From assembly GCA_022766905.1 (NCBI GenBank), contig JALEPU010000035.1, positions 1-43,583 of the forward strand: a DNA stretch of 43,583 bases. Direction: 5' to 3'. A program made the translations under genes and the position numbers. Shown here one piece after another: positions 15,791 to 24,686 of the stretch. Numbering within the stretch: the stretch's first letter is position 1; each line of letters starts with the position of its first letter. The DNA comes from Lachnospiraceae bacterium (lineage in GTDB: Bacteria; Bacillota; Clostridia; Lachnospirales; Lachnospiraceae). Below the pieces are notes generated by a model, which had not been told where the DNA came from, ran no database searches, and saw only the letters and a program-made list of their open reading frames with translations.

Positions 15791-15850
15791 ACAATTAAGT
15801 AATCGTTTAATTGTTAGGTTTAGTATATACCAAAAAAAGAAAAAAATCAA
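15791..15850 (-). promoter_or_regulatory. Promoter and probable ArsR operator of the metal-efflux operon
   Basis: On the minus strand TTGATT (15850-15845), 17 bp, TATACT (15827-15822). Downstream of the -10, ACAATTAA (15791-15798) and TTAATTGT (15807-15814) form an 8-bp inverted repeat with an 8-bp spacer. That size and position fit an ArsR/SmtB operator over the transcription start. Confidence 0.75.
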
Positions 15851-15905
15851 TATTTTTTTCAAAGAAAAAAGAAAGGAATTTTTTACAAAGAAAAGGAATG
15901 GAATC

Positions 15906-15934
15906 TTGTTTCTCTTTGTAGAATATGATACAAT
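15906..15934 (+). promoter_or_regulatory. Promoter of the DUF1015 gene
   Basis: TTGTTT at 15906-15911, 17 bp, TACAAT at 15929-15934. The ATG follows after a leader of about 70 nt. Confidence 0.6.
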
Positions 15935-16008
15935 TAGTTATATATCGCTTCTCTGTCCATTTGCCAGGCAGAGGAAATTTCATTACCTATGAAAAGGAGG
16001 ACAAGAAC

Positions 16009-17274
16009 ATGGCAACAGCATTTAAAAGTGCAGATATTTTATTACCAAAGGAAGGAACCGATATGTCCAAGTGGGCAGTCATCGCCTGCGATCAGTATAC
16101 CAGCGAACCGGAATACTGGGAAAAAACAGCAGAGATTGTAGGAGATGCTCCGTCTACTCTCAATCTGATCCTTCCGGAAGTTTATCTGGAAGACGAAGAT
16201 GTAGATGCTCGTCTGGAGAAAATTCATGCATCCATGAAAGAATACCAGGAAGCAGGAATTTTTACGGAGCATAAAGATTCCATGATTTATATGGAAAGAA
16301 CAGACAGCACCGGCAAAGTACGTGCAGGCTTAATTGGAAAGCTGGATCTGGAAGAGTACAATTACCAGAAAGGTAGCAAATCTCAGGTTCGTGCAACAGA
16401 GGCAACGGTAGTAGAAAGAATTCCACCTCGTATTAAGGTTCGTAAAGGTGCGGATGTAGAACTTCCTCATATTATGATTCTAATTGATGATGATAAGAAG
16501 ACAGTGCTGGAACCACTGGGAGAGAAGAAAGATTCCCTGGAAAAAGCTTATGATTTTACATTAATGCAGGGCGGCGGAAGCGTGAAAGGATACCTTCTGG
16601 GAGAAGAGGACAAAAAAGCTGTTGATGACGCTTTAACAGCTCTTTGTGATCTGGATGCGTTCAATGCAAAATATGGATTAGAGGAAGAAAACGTATTATT
16701 ATATGCAATGGGTGACGGCAATCATTCTCTGGCAACAGCAAAAGAGTTCTATGAACAGTTAAAAGCAGCAAATCCGGATAAAGATTTATCCAACCATCCG
16801 GCTCGTTACGCTCTGGTTGAAATTGTGAATTTACATAGTCCTGCTCTTGAATTTGAAGCAATCCATCGTATTTTAACAGATGTAGATGCTGATGATTTAG
16901 TTGCTAAGATGACAGATGCTCTTGGAATTTCAAAAGAAGGAGAAGGTCAGAAGCTTCTTATGGTAAGAGAAGGCAAAGAAGAAGAAATCGTGATTACCAA
17001 ACCATGCTCCAAGCTGACAGTAGGAAGTCTTCAGAGCTTCTTAGACAGCTACTTAAAAGAAGTTGGCGGCAAGATCGATTATATCCATGGTTCTGATACG
17101 TTAAAGAATCTGACCAAACAGCCAAATAGTATCGGATTTATTCTGCCGGATATGGGCAAGGAAGAATTATTCCCAACCGTTATCTGTGACGGTGCCCTTC
17201 CAAGAAAGACATTCTCCATGGGACATGCAGAAGATAAGAGATATTATATCGAATGCCGTAAGATTACAGAGTAG
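16009..17274 (+). CDS. DUF1015 family protein
   Basis: The coding sequence gives 421 residues from ATG 16009, chosen because AAAAGGAGG stands 7-8 bp before it. The open frame continues 28 codons upstream without a ribosome site. Family features are the start FKSADILLPKEG, WAVIACDQYTSEPEYWE, RATEATVVERIPPR, and YAMGDGNHSLATAKEFYE with the conserved GDGNHS. DUF1015 proteins are widespread in anaerobes. Their biochemical role is not established to my knowledge, although the GDGNH loop suggests a nucleotide or phosphate site. Codon use is biased toward common codons, which hints at good expression. Confidence 0.85.
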   Translation: MATAFKSADILLPKEGTDMSKWAVIACDQYTSEPEYWEKTAEIVGDAPSTLNLILPEVYLEDEDVDARLEKIHASMKEYQEAGIFTEHKDSMIYMERTDSTGKVRAGLIGKLDLEEYNYQKGSKSQVRATEATVVERIPPRIKVRKGADVELPHIMILIDDDKKTVLEPLGEKKDSLEKAYDFTLMQGGGSVKGYLLGEEDKKAVDDALTALCDLDAFNAKYGLEEENVLLYAMGDGNHSLATAKEFYEQLKAANPDKDLSNHPARYALVEIVNLHSPALEFEAIHRILTDVDADDLVAKMTDALGISKEGEGQKLLMVREGKEEEIVITKPCSKLTVGSLQSFLDSYLKEVGGKIDYIHGSDTLKNLTKQPNSIGFILPDMGKEELFPTVICDGALPRKTFSMGHAEDKRYYIECRKITE

Positions 17275-17304
17275 TGGAACAAACTAAAATTATATATCAG
17301 ATGG

Positions 17305-17338
17305 AAGATGACTCCCGCGCCAAGACTCGCGAACGAGT
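17305..17338 (+). repeat. GC-rich hairpin with competing arms
   Basis: GACTCG-CGAA-CGAGTC forms a perfect 6-bp stem with a tetraloop. A second copy of TGACTC upstream could pair instead with GAGTCA. It sits in the 3' region of the DUF1015 transcript, ahead of the terminator. Confidence 0.55.
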
Positions 17339-17360
17339 CATGAATAGGATATAATAATAA

Positions 17361-17416
17361 GCCCCACTGGAAATAGTATTGATTCAACATCATACTATTT
17401 TCCATGGGGCTTTTTT
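17361..17416 (+). terminator. Strong terminator of the DUF1015 gene
   Basis: GCCCCA (17361-17366) pairs with TGGGGC (17405-17410). The stem continues through GGAAATAGTA / TACTATTTTCC with one bulge, and six T follow. Confidence 0.85.
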
Positions 17417-17458
17417 ATTGCATAGGAAATTACTCTGTACTTCCTATGCAATAAAAAA
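17411..17458. repeat. Perfect 18-bp inverted repeat
   Basis: TTTTTTATTGCATAGGAA (17411-17428) and its exact reverse complement (17441-17458) flank a 12-base loop. The left arm is also the T-run of the preceding terminator, so the two structures compete in RNA. On its own it is symmetric and has no separate T-run on either strand. Confidence 0.8.
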
Positions 17459-17460
17459 TC

Positions 17461-17553
17461 CCTCCGGGTAGGAACGCACTGCGGCGGAGTGGAAACATGT
17501 TGCCAAAGGCAACCCGCCGCAGGCGAGAATCCTGCAAAGCAGGATTCTTTCTT
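17461..17553. repeat. GC-rich nested palindromic block
   Basis: CTGCGGCGG (17479-17487) pairs with CCGCCGCAG (17514-17522). Inside it GTTGCC-AAA-GGCAAC (17499-17513) forms a second hairpin. Next to it GAATCCTGC-AAA-GCAGGATTC (17527-17547) forms a third, followed by TTTCTT. The base composition is far richer in GC than the flanks. It lies between converging genes and could be a terminator set, an intergenic repeat family member or a small structured RNA. Confidence 0.7.
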
Positions 17554-17566
17554 AGCTGGTAATGGA

Positions 17567-20500
17567 TCAGTCTATGTTGATTTCTTCTGATTGATCCAGA
17601 TTTTTCATCGCTGCTGACAACATCAGTTTGATTCGATTAATCTGGTTTACTTCGCTGGCTCCCGGATCGTAATCAATCGCTACAATGTTTGCTTCCGGAT
17701 GTTGCCGCCGGATTTCTTTGATCACACCTTTTCCCACAACGTGGTTTGGAAGGCAGGCAAATGGTTGGGTACAAACAATATTTGGTGCACCGCCATGAAT
17801 CAGTTCTAACATTTCTCCCGTTAAGAACCAGCCTTCTCCTGTCTGATTTCCTAAAGAGACAAATGGTTTTGCATATTCTGCCAGCTGCTCAATATGAGCA
17901 GGAGGATCAAAATGAACACTGGTTGCCAGTTCTTTTCTCATAACATTTCGATATTTTTCCAGGAACCAGATTCCCGTATTGGAAAGCATAGCAGTCATTT
18001 TGGATTTGCCAAGCTGATCAGCCTTAAAATTGGAATTATAAAAACTGTAGAACATGAAATCTAACAGGTCTGGCATAACTGCCTCTGCACCTTCTTCTTC
18101 TAACAGCTCTACCAGATGATTGTTGGCATCCGGCAGGAATTTTACCAGGATTTCACCTACAATGCCAACGCGAGGTTTTCTGATATCCATCCGTGGCAGA
18201 TTATCAAAATCGTGGACGATTTTTCGAATGTTCTGGCAGAACCGGGAAAAGTTTGCTTTTTCCAGAGAGGCCTGGCATTTTTTCTTCCAGCGTTCATGAA
18301 GAGCATTGGTGCTTCCAGGTATTTTTTCATAAGGTCTTGTAGCATAAACAACCCTCATAAATAAATCACCGTAAATAACTGCCTGGAGGACTCTCATTAA
18401 GAGAGGAAGGGAAAGCTTAAATCCTTCGTTCTTTTCCAGACCCTGCACACTGATACTGATGACCGGAATATGGCCATAACCTGCATTTCGCAGAGCCCGG
18501 CGGATAAAACCGATATAATTGGTTGCACGACAGCCGCCACCGGTTTGGGTAATGGCAAGAGCCACTTTATCAAGGTCGTATTTTCCGGATTGCAGTGCGT
18601 TCATCATTTGTCCGATGACAATCAAAGATGGGTAGCAGGCATCGTTATTGACATATTTTAAACCGGTATTTACCGCTTCTTTTCCCATTTCCGGGAGAAT
18701 CTCTACGTTGTAACCGGAATATTTAAATGCATACTGTAAAAGATCAAAATGAATCGGAGACATCTGTGGCAGTAAAATCGTATAATCTTTTGCCATCTCT
18801 TTGGTAAATTCAATTCGATCAATATTGGCAGGAACCGGATGAGGTTCGATGCGCTGCTTCTTTCTTACTTTAATGGCAGAAAGAAGGGAACGGATTCGGA
18901 TTCTTGCTGCTCCTAAATTGTTTACTTCATCAATTTTAAGAACCGTATAGATTCTTCCGGACTGAGATAAAATATCATTGACGGCATCTGTGGTAACGGC
19001 ATCCAGACCACAGCCAAAGGAATTGAGCTGAATCACTTCTAATTGCTTGTTCTTTTTGGCATAATTGGCTGCTGCATATAGACGGGAATGATACATCCAC
19101 TGATCCGATACAATCAACGGCCGTTCCACGTTGCCAAGGTGGCTGATGGAATCTTCTGATAAAACAGCTACCCCATAGGAAGTTAAAAGTTCCGGAATAC
19201 CATGATTGATTTCAGGGTCAATATGGTAAGGACGGCCGCAAAGGACAATTCCGGTAGCACCGGTTTCTGCCAGATAGGCTAGGGTATCTTCTCCTTTTTG
19301 ACGGATGTCGGCTTTTACCTGGGCAGCTTCTTTGTAAGCTTTAGAAAGAGCTTCTTTGACTTCACTTTGTGTCACATGATAATAAGGAGACAATTCTTCG
19401 TAGAGACGTTTTGCTAAAACCCCTTCATTATCCAGTGCCAGGAACGGGTTAATAAAGTTGATAGAAGGATCCCGCAATTCTTCTACGTTATTTTTAATAT
19501 TCTCCGCATAGGAAGTAACGATTGGACAGTTATAATGGTTGTTGGCATCCTTTGTTTCATTTTGCTCATAAGGAATACAAGGATAGAAAATATTTGTAAT
19601 TCCCTGATGCAAAAGCCACATAATATGACCATGAGCTAATTTGGCCGGATAACATTCTGATTCACTTGGAATGGATTCAATGCCCAGTTCGTAGATCTTT
19701 CTGGAAGAAAGAGGAGACAATACGACCCTAAAGCCCAATTCCGTAAAGAAAGTATGCCAAAGAGGATAATTTTCATATAAATTTAAAACTCTTGGAATAC
19801 CAATGGTTCCTCGTGCTGCTTCTTCTTCGGAGAGAGGCTGATATCCAAAAATCCGATCCAGTTTATATTTGTATAAATTTGGAATATCAGATTCTGTTTT
19901 TGTTTTTCCGATTCCTCTTTCACATCGGTTTCCGGTGATATAGGTTCTTCCACCGGTGAATTTGTTGACCGTTAAAAGGCAATTGTTGGTACATCCTTTA
20001 CAACGACGGATGGAAGTGGAGTAATCCATGTGAATGATTTCATCGATAGAAAGCATAGATGTTTCTTCAATTTCTTCACTTCTTTCACGGGCAATTAAAG
20101 CGGCACCAAAAGCTCCCATAATACCGGCAATATCAGGCCGTACTGCCTTTCGACCGGAAATACGTTCAAAACTTCGAAGTACAGCATCGTTATAGAAGGT
20201 TCCGCCCTGAACAACGATTTTTTTGCCAAGAGTAGTCGGATCTGTTAATTTGATTACTTTGAGCAATGCATTTTTAATGACAGAGTAAGCAAGACCGGCA
20301 GAAATATCACCGACCTGAGCGCCTTCTTTCTGAGCCTGTTTTACCTTGGAATTCATAAATACAGTACAGCGGGAACCTAAATCGATTGGATTTTCTGCAA
20401 AAAGGGCTACTTTTGCAAAATCGGCTACACTGTAATTTAAAGAATTGGCAAAGGTCTCAATGAAGGAGCCGCAGCCGGAGGAACATGCCTCGTTTAGCAT

Positions 20501-21808
20501 TACGTTATCAACGACTCCGTTTTTGATTTTGATACACTTCATATCCTGACCGCCAATGTCTAAGATACAGTCGACTTCCGGTTCAAAGAAAGCGGCCGCA
20601 TAATAGTGAGCAATGGTTTCTACTTCTCCAAAATCCAGATTGAGAGCTGCCTTGATCAGAAATTCTCCATATCCGGTAGAACAGGATGCTGCAATTTTAG
20701 CATCTTTTGGAAGCAGGCTATCGATTTCTTTTATCGCACGAATGGTCGTACGAAGAGGGCTTCCCTGATTATTGCTGTAAAAACTATATAATAATGAGCC
20801 GTCTTCTCCCACCAGAGCAACTTTTGTTGTGGTTGACCCGGCATCAATTCCCAGATAACAATTTCCACTGTATGTAGATAAATCTCCTTTTTTTACAGAA
20901 GAACGATTATGTTCTTCCTGAAAATCTCTATAATCTTCTTCACTGGCAAAAAGAGGCTCCATTCGTTCTACTTCAATATCCAGTTGAATTTTTTCATCAA
21001 ATTTATGTAAGAGATCTTTGAGGAAAATGTGATTCTCTTCTTTGGCATTCATAGCAGCACCTGCTGCTGCAAACAAATGAGAGTGCTCCGGTGCAATAAT
21101 GGCTTTTCCTGTTAAATGTAAGGTACGGATGAAAGAAGCCCGCAGTTCAGAAAGAAAGTGTAAAGGTCCCCCCAAAAATGCAACGTTGCCTCGAATTGGT
21201 TTTCCGCAGGCCAGACCGCTTATTGTCTGATTCACAACAGCCTGAAAAATGGAGGCAGCCAGGTTCGGTTTGGTAGCTCCTTCATTAATCAGAGGTTGGA
21301 TGTCGGTTTTGGCAAAAACACCACAGCGAGCTGCAATGGGATAAATGGTATCATAATCTTTGGCATATTCGTTCAGTCCTGTGGCATCCGTCTGAAGCAA
21401 AGAAGCCATCTGATCGATAAAAGAGCCGGTTCCGCCGGCACAAACTCCATTCATTCGCTGCTCAATTCCGTTGGTAAAATAAATGATTTTGGCATCTTCC
21501 CCACCTAACTCAATGGCTACATCTGTATGTGGCGCATAATCCTGTAAAGCAGTGGAGACACAGACTACTTCCTGACAAAATGGAATGTCAATGGCAGTCG
21601 AGATTGCCATACCGCCGGAACCGGTTACCGTAGGATGAAGATCTATATTTCCCAGTTGTTTATATGCTTTTTGTAATAAATCTGCTAATGTTTCCTGTAT
21701 ATTGGCAAAATGACGTTTGTAATCAGAGAACAACATATTATGATTGTCGTCTAAAATGGCAATCTTTACTGTTGTAGATCCAATGTCAATGCCTAAAGAA
21801 TATTTCAT
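17567..21808 (-). CDS. Double acyl-CoA dehydratase activase fused to dehydratase-like domains
   Basis: A 1413-residue protein. Residues 1-255 and about 317-580 are two BcrA/BadF/HgdC-type ASKHA ATPase domains ([20 protein letters not shown]). Each keeps two cysteines 39 residues apart (C123/C162 and C442/C481), the spacing of the [4Fe-4S] bridge in HgdC. A DUF2229-like part (about 660-900) and a region resembling the 2-hydroxyacyl-CoA dehydratase subunit (about 1010-1330, [16 protein letters not shown]) follow. In known systems the activase sends a high-energy electron to the dehydratase. Here both seem to be on one chain. The natural substrate of this widespread Clostridial fusion is unknown. 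It is monocistronic, with AGGAGG before ATG 21808. Confidence 0.88.
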   Translation of the reverse strand: MKYSLGIDIGSTTVKIAILDDNHNMLFSDYKRHFANIQETLADLLQKAYKQLGNIDLHPTVTGSGGMAISTAIDIPFCQEVVCVSTALQDYAPHTDVAIELGGEDAKIIYFTNGIEQRMNGVCAGGTGSFIDQMASLLQTDATGLNEYAKDYDTIYPIAARCGVFAKTDIQPLINEGATKPNLAASIFQAVVNQTISGLACGKPIRGNVAFLGGPLHFLSELRASFIRTLHLTGKAIIAPEHSHLFAAAGAAMNAKEENHIFLKDLLHKFDEKIQLDIEVERMEPLFASEEDYRDFQEEHNRSSVKKGDLSTYSGNCYLGIDAGSTTTKVALVGEDGSLLYSFYSNNQGSPLRTTIRAIKEIDSLLPKDAKIAASCSTGYGEFLIKAALNLDFGEVETIAHYYAAAFFEPEVDCILDIGGQDMKCIKIKNGVVDNVMLNEACSSGCGSFIETFANSLNYSVADFAKVALFAENPIDLGSRCTVFMNSKVKQAQKEGAQVGDISAGLAYSVIKNALLKVIKLTDPTTLGKKIVVQGGTFYNDAVLRSFERISGRKAVRPDIAGIMGAFGAALIARERSEEIEETSMLSIDEIIHMDYSTSIRRCKGCTNNCLLTVNKFTGGRTYITGNRCERGIGKTKTESDIPNLYKYKLDRIFGYQPLSEEEAARGTIGIPRVLNLYENYPLWHTFFTELGFRVVLSPLSSRKIYELGIESIPSESECYPAKLAHGHIMWLLHQGITNIFYPCIPYEQNETKDANNHYNCPIVTSYAENIKNNVEELRDPSINFINPFLALDNEGVLAKRLYEELSPYYHVTQSEVKEALSKAYKEAAQVKADIRQKGEDTLAYLAETGATGIVLCGRPYHIDPEINHGIPELLTSYGVAVLSEDSISHLGNVERPLIVSDQWMYHSRLYAAANYAKKNKQLEVIQLNSFGCGLDAVTTDAVNDILSQSGRIYTVLKIDEVNNLGAARIRIRSLLSAIKVRKKQRIEPHPVPANIDRIEFTKEMAKDYTILLPQMSPIHFDLLQYAFKYSGYNVEILPEMGKEAVNTGLKYVNNDACYPSLIVIGQMMNALQSGKYDLDKVALAITQTGGGCRATNYIGFIRRALRNAGYGHIPVISISVQGLEKNEGFKLSLPLLMRVLQAVIYGDLFMRVVYATRPYEKIPGSTNALHERWKKKCQASLEKANFSRFCQNIRKIVHDFDNLPRMDIRKPRVGIVGEILVKFLPDANNHLVELLEEEGAEAVMPDLLDFMFYSFYNSNFKADQLGKSKMTAMLSNTGIWFLEKYRNVMRKELATSVHFDPPAHIEQLAEYAKPFVSLGNQTGEGWFLTGEMLELIHGGAPNIVCTQPFACLPNHVVGKGVIKEIRRQHPEANIVAIDYDPGASEVNQINRIKLMLSAAMKNLDQSEEINID

Positions 21809-21914
21809 TGCAAACCTCCTTTGTCCAATCTGATATAAAACCCGATAGGTTTCATTGTGTCGTGCTCTTTTTCTTCCTATTAAATGGAAGACGTTATTCC
21901 TTTAGAGCATAACT

Positions 21915-21943
21915 ATTATAGGCGATAAAACTGCAAAAATCAA
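21915..21943 (-). promoter_or_regulatory. Promoter of the activase/dehydratase fusion gene
   Basis: On the minus strand TTGATT (21943-21938), 17 bp, TATAAT (21920-21915). A leader of about 100 nt with two short hairpins (CTTCC/GGAAG and AAACC/GGGTTT) precedes the gene. Confidence 0.75.
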
Positions 21944-22007
21944 CAGGCAGTTTCAGTTTTCTGTCTGAATTGCCATTGTTTTGCTTCCGATTTTCTCCAT
22001 TTTAAAG

Positions 22008-22036
22008 TTGACCCTGGAAAAAAACTCTGGTATATT
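22008..22036 (+). promoter_or_regulatory. Promoter of the DMT transporter gene
   Basis: TTGACC at 22008-22013, 17 bp, TATATT at 22031-22036. Confidence 0.75.
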
Positions 22037-22076
22037 TTTAAAGGTGTAATCTAAGTAAAAAAACGAGGTGATAGAT

Positions 22077-22934
22077 ATGATGAGTCAAAAACAAAAAGGA
22101 ATTTGCTGTATTTTACTCTCCGCATTTTGTTTTGCAGTGATGAATCTGCTGGTAAAAATGTCCGGAGATCTTCCTTCCATACAAAAAAGTTTTTTCCGGA
22201 ATCTGGTTGCAATGATTTTTGCCTTATCTCTGATTTTGAAAGAAAAAGATCAGTTTCATTTTCAGAAAAAGAATCTTCCTGCTTTACTGATCCGTTCGAT
22301 TGCGGGAACAATTGGTATATTAGGCAATTATTATGCAGTAGATCATCTTTTACTTTCTGATGCGTCCATGCTAAATAAGCTGTCGCCCTTCTTTGTGATT
22401 ATTTTCTCTTATTTCTTTCTAAAAGAGAAGGTAAGCCTGTTTCAGGGAGCATCTGTTGCCATTGCATTTTTAGGAAGTTTGTTTATTATTAAACCGACTT
22501 TCTCCAATGTGAATTTGTTTGCTGCCATGATGGGAGTGATGGGAGGCTTAGGAGCCGGGATTGCCTATACGGCAGTCCGGTATTTAGGAACAAAGGGAGA
22601 AAACAAATCTTTTATTATTGTCTTTTTCTCTGCTTTTTCCTGTATTGTAACGGCTCCATTTTTAATGATTGATTACCATCCGATGACAGTTGTTCAGTTT
22701 TTATGTCTGATGGGAGCAGGCCTTGCTGCAGCAGGGGGACAATTTGGCATTACCTTTGCCTATACCTATGCACCTGCCAGAGAAATATCCGTCTATGATT
22801 ATTCCATTGTTATTTTTTCCGCAATTCTTGGATTTCTGTTTTTTGGACAGATACCGGACGTTTATAGCTTTATCGGCTATTTCATTATTTGCGGAATTGC
22901 AATCCTATCCTTTTTTTATAATAAAAAGGATTAG
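22077..22934 (+). CDS. DMT-superfamily (EamA) transporter
   Basis: This 285-residue membrane protein has ten predicted hydrophobic helices in two EamA halves (residues about 6-135 and 145-283). The first half holds FFRNLVAMIFAL and the second GGLGAGIAYTAVRYLG. Family members export metabolites or amino acids, and the substrate is not visible from sequence. A GTG at 22068 is in frame, but GAGGTG at 22065-22070 serves ATG 22077. ATG 22080 is an equal alternative. Confidence 0.85.
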   Translation: MMSQKQKGICCILLSAFCFAVMNLLVKMSGDLPSIQKSFFRNLVAMIFALSLILKEKDQFHFQKKNLPALLIRSIAGTIGILGNYYAVDHLLLSDASMLNKLSPFFVIIFSYFFLKEKVSLFQGASVAIAFLGSLFIIKPTFSNVNLFAAMMGVMGGLGAGIAYTAVRYLGTKGENKSFIIVFFSAFSCIVTAPFLMIDYHPMTVVQFLCLMGAGLAAAGGQFGITFAYTYAPAREISVYDYSIVIFSAILGFLFFGQIPDVYSFIGYFIICGIAILSFFYNKKD

Positions 22935-22999
22935 GGCCGTATTCACCGGAGAAAAGCCGTCGCATATACTGAAAAGGAGAAATAAAAAAGGAAGATTCC

Positions 23000-23455
23000 A
23001 TGGATTTTTTAGAATATGTCAGAATGTGCCAGGAAGAACCGGAGGATGTAAAAAGATTCAACAGGCAATGCAACGGTCTGCTTTATAAGGTAGAAGCAGG
23101 GGATACTCTTTACAGCATTTCCCGTAAATACAAGCTGAAAGTAAGGGATTTAATGAGGGCCAATCCTTTTGTGGATGTCTATCATTTGCAAATCGGAGAA
23201 GAACTCTGTATTCCGGTGGCAATTCCAAAACCAATGGAAGGAATGAGGCCCTATGTGGTCAAACAGGGTGATACGGTTCTTTCCATCTTAAAAAAACATC
23301 AGGTCAGTTTTGAACAATTGGCAGGGTGGAACAGAAGTATTGCAGCACTTCGGCTTCCTGTCGGAATGATCATTCTTGTTCCGGATCACCAAAATCAGGC
23401 AATGATGCCTCCTATGGAAGAAGAAACAGGACCGGAATCGGAAAGAGAATCTTAA
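23000..23455 (+). CDS. Protein with two LysM domains
   Basis: This 151-residue protein has two LysM modules, YKVEAGDTLYSISRKYKL... (about residues 29-73) and YVVKQGDTVLSILKKHQV... (about 84-130). LysM binds N-acetylglucosamine chains of peptidoglycan or spore coat and cortex material. There is no signal peptide or membrane helix, so it either acts inside (for example on a forming spore) or leaves by another route. It follows the DMT gene by 65 bp. AAGGAAG precedes ATG 23000. Spore-associated LysM proteins without signal peptides are known in Bacillus (SafA, YaaH), but I cannot assign this one. Confidence 0.82.
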   Translation: MDFLEYVRMCQEEPEDVKRFNRQCNGLLYKVEAGDTLYSISRKYKLKVRDLMRANPFVDVYHLQIGEELCIPVAIPKPMEGMRPYVVKQGDTVLSILKKHQVSFEQLAGWNRSIAALRLPVGMIILVPDHQNQAMMPPMEEETGPESERES

Positions 23456-23477
23456 TGAAAACTTTTCTTTATATCGT

Positions 23478-23506
23478 TTGACAAAAAAAATAAACAACTC
23501 TATAAT
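23478..23506 (+). promoter_or_regulatory. Consensus promoter of corA
   Basis: TTGACA at 23478-23483, 17 bp, TATAAT at 23501-23506, a perfect sigma-A match. It makes a leader of about 170 nt before the corA ATG. Confidence 0.85.
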
Positions 23507-23521
23507 GAAATTAATATTGTG

Positions 23522-23644
23522 ATGTCAGGGGATTACTTTGCGCTTTTATGCCAAAAAAAACGTTTTTTAACTGTGAATGAAGTTCTGCGAAGAAAAAACG
23601 GTCAGACGGAATGGATCCTGTCTGACCGGACAGGAAGAAACTGA
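23522..23644 (+). CDS. Possible 40-codon leader ORF upstream of corA
   Basis: ATG 23522 lies about 10 nt after the predicted transcription start and reads 40 codons to TGA 23642-23644. It crosses both alternative hairpins of the leader. It lacks a Shine-Dalgarno site, so translation is uncertain. I list it because ribosome movement here would change leader folding. It matches no family I know. Confidence 0.25.
   Translation: MSGDYFALLCQKKRFLTVNEVLRRKNGQTEWILSDRTGRN
23599..23635 (+). promoter_or_regulatory. Mutually exclusive hairpins in the corA leader
   Basis: Hairpin A is CGGTCAGAC (23599-23607) with GTCTGACCG (23620-23628), a perfect 9-bp stem. Hairpin B is TCCTGTC (23616-23622) with GACAGGA (23629-23635), 7 bp. 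They share bases 23620-23622 and cannot form together. There is no T-run after either, so control of translation or stability is more likely than termination. It does not resemble the ykoK (M-box) magnesium riboswitch. Confidence 0.55.
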
Positions 23645-23685
23645 TGATGGATATTCTCTGACTGAAAAGAAAAGGAGGAGTGCAG

Positions 23686-24621
23686 ATGATTCGTATTTTT
23701 AGAACAATTGATGATTCGATTCATCAGATCAACGAAGTTTCTGAAGGATGCTGGGTAGCACTCACAGCGCCTCAGGCAACAGAGCTTTTGGAAATTTCCA
23801 ATCAGTATCACATTGACATTGACCATTTGAGAGCTGCATTGGATGAGGAAGAACGTTCCCGTATAGAAGTAGAAGATGAATACACACTGATCATCGTGGA
23901 TATTCCGGTAACAGAAGAGAGAAAAGAACAGGAATATTTTATTACGATTCCATGTGGCATTATTCTGACAGAGGACAAGATTTTTACTGTCTGTCTGGAG
24001 GATACCCCTGTTCTTTCTGTTTTTATGGATGGAAGAGTGAGAAACTTCTGGACTTATAAAAAGACCCGGTTTATTTTACAGATTCTTTACCGCAATGCAA
24101 GTATGTATTTGCAGTACTTAAGAATTATAGATAAGAAAAGTGATGAAGTGGAGAAGAGACTTCATATTTCTCAACAGAACAGAGAGCTGATTCAGCTTCT
24201 GGAACTGGAGAAGTCTCTTGTTTATTTTACCACTTCTCTTCGATCCAACGAGATGGTGCTGGAAAAGATGCTGAAAAATGATGTCATCAAGCAGTATCCG
24301 GAAGATGAGGAACTTCTGGAAGATGTTATTATTGAAAATAAGCAGGCGATTGAGATGGCCAATATTTACAGCAATATTTTAAGTGGAACAATGGATGCCT
24401 ATGCATCTGTTATTTCCAATAACTTAAATATTGTAATGAAAGTATTGTCAGTCATTACCATTGTTATGTCAATCCCAACCATGATTGCCAGTTTCTATGG
24501 CATGAACGTTGCAGGAATTCCATTTGCGGACCATCCCTTTGGTTTCTGGATCATTGTAGGTATTGCCCTGGTGATTACTTTTATCGGAGGCATTGCCCTG
24601 GCGAAGAAGAAGATGTTTTAG
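23686..24621 (+). CDS. corA: CorA-family divalent cation transporter
   Basis: This 311-residue protein has a long soluble N-terminal part (mixed fold then helices), two transmembrane helices near the C-terminus and the signature G272-M273-N274 in SFYGMNVAGIP just after the first one. CorA channels carry Mg2+, and some members carry Co, Ni or Zn. The sequence does not decide which. GTG 23680 is in frame, but AAAGGAGG at 23671-23678 suits ATG 23686. The gene has its own promoter and a structured leader, which suggests expression control in response to cation state. The rhomboid-like gene begins 65 bp after it. Confidence 0.9.
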   Translation: MIRIFRTIDDSIHQINEVSEGCWVALTAPQATELLEISNQYHIDIDHLRAALDEEERSRIEVEDEYTLIIVDIPVTEERKEQEYFITIPCGIILTEDKIFTVCLEDTPVLSVFMDGRVRNFWTYKKTRFILQILYRNASMYLQYLRIIDKKSDEVEKRLHISQQNRELIQLLELEKSLVYFTTSLRSNEMVLEKMLKNDVIKQYPEDEELLEDVIIENKQAIEMANIYSNILSGTMDAYASVISNNLNIVMKVLSVITIVMSIPTMIASFYGMNVAGIPFADHPFGFWIIVGIALVITFIGGIALAKKKMF

Positions 24622-24686
24622 GTCGTTTTTCATTAGACCAAAGGGTTTCCAATTGACTGTATTATGAAAAAAAGGACAGATGTAGT

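Noticed and set aside
23507-23685. M-box magnesium riboswitch before corA
   Set aside because: The leader lacks the conserved M-box segments. Only local hairpins are seen.
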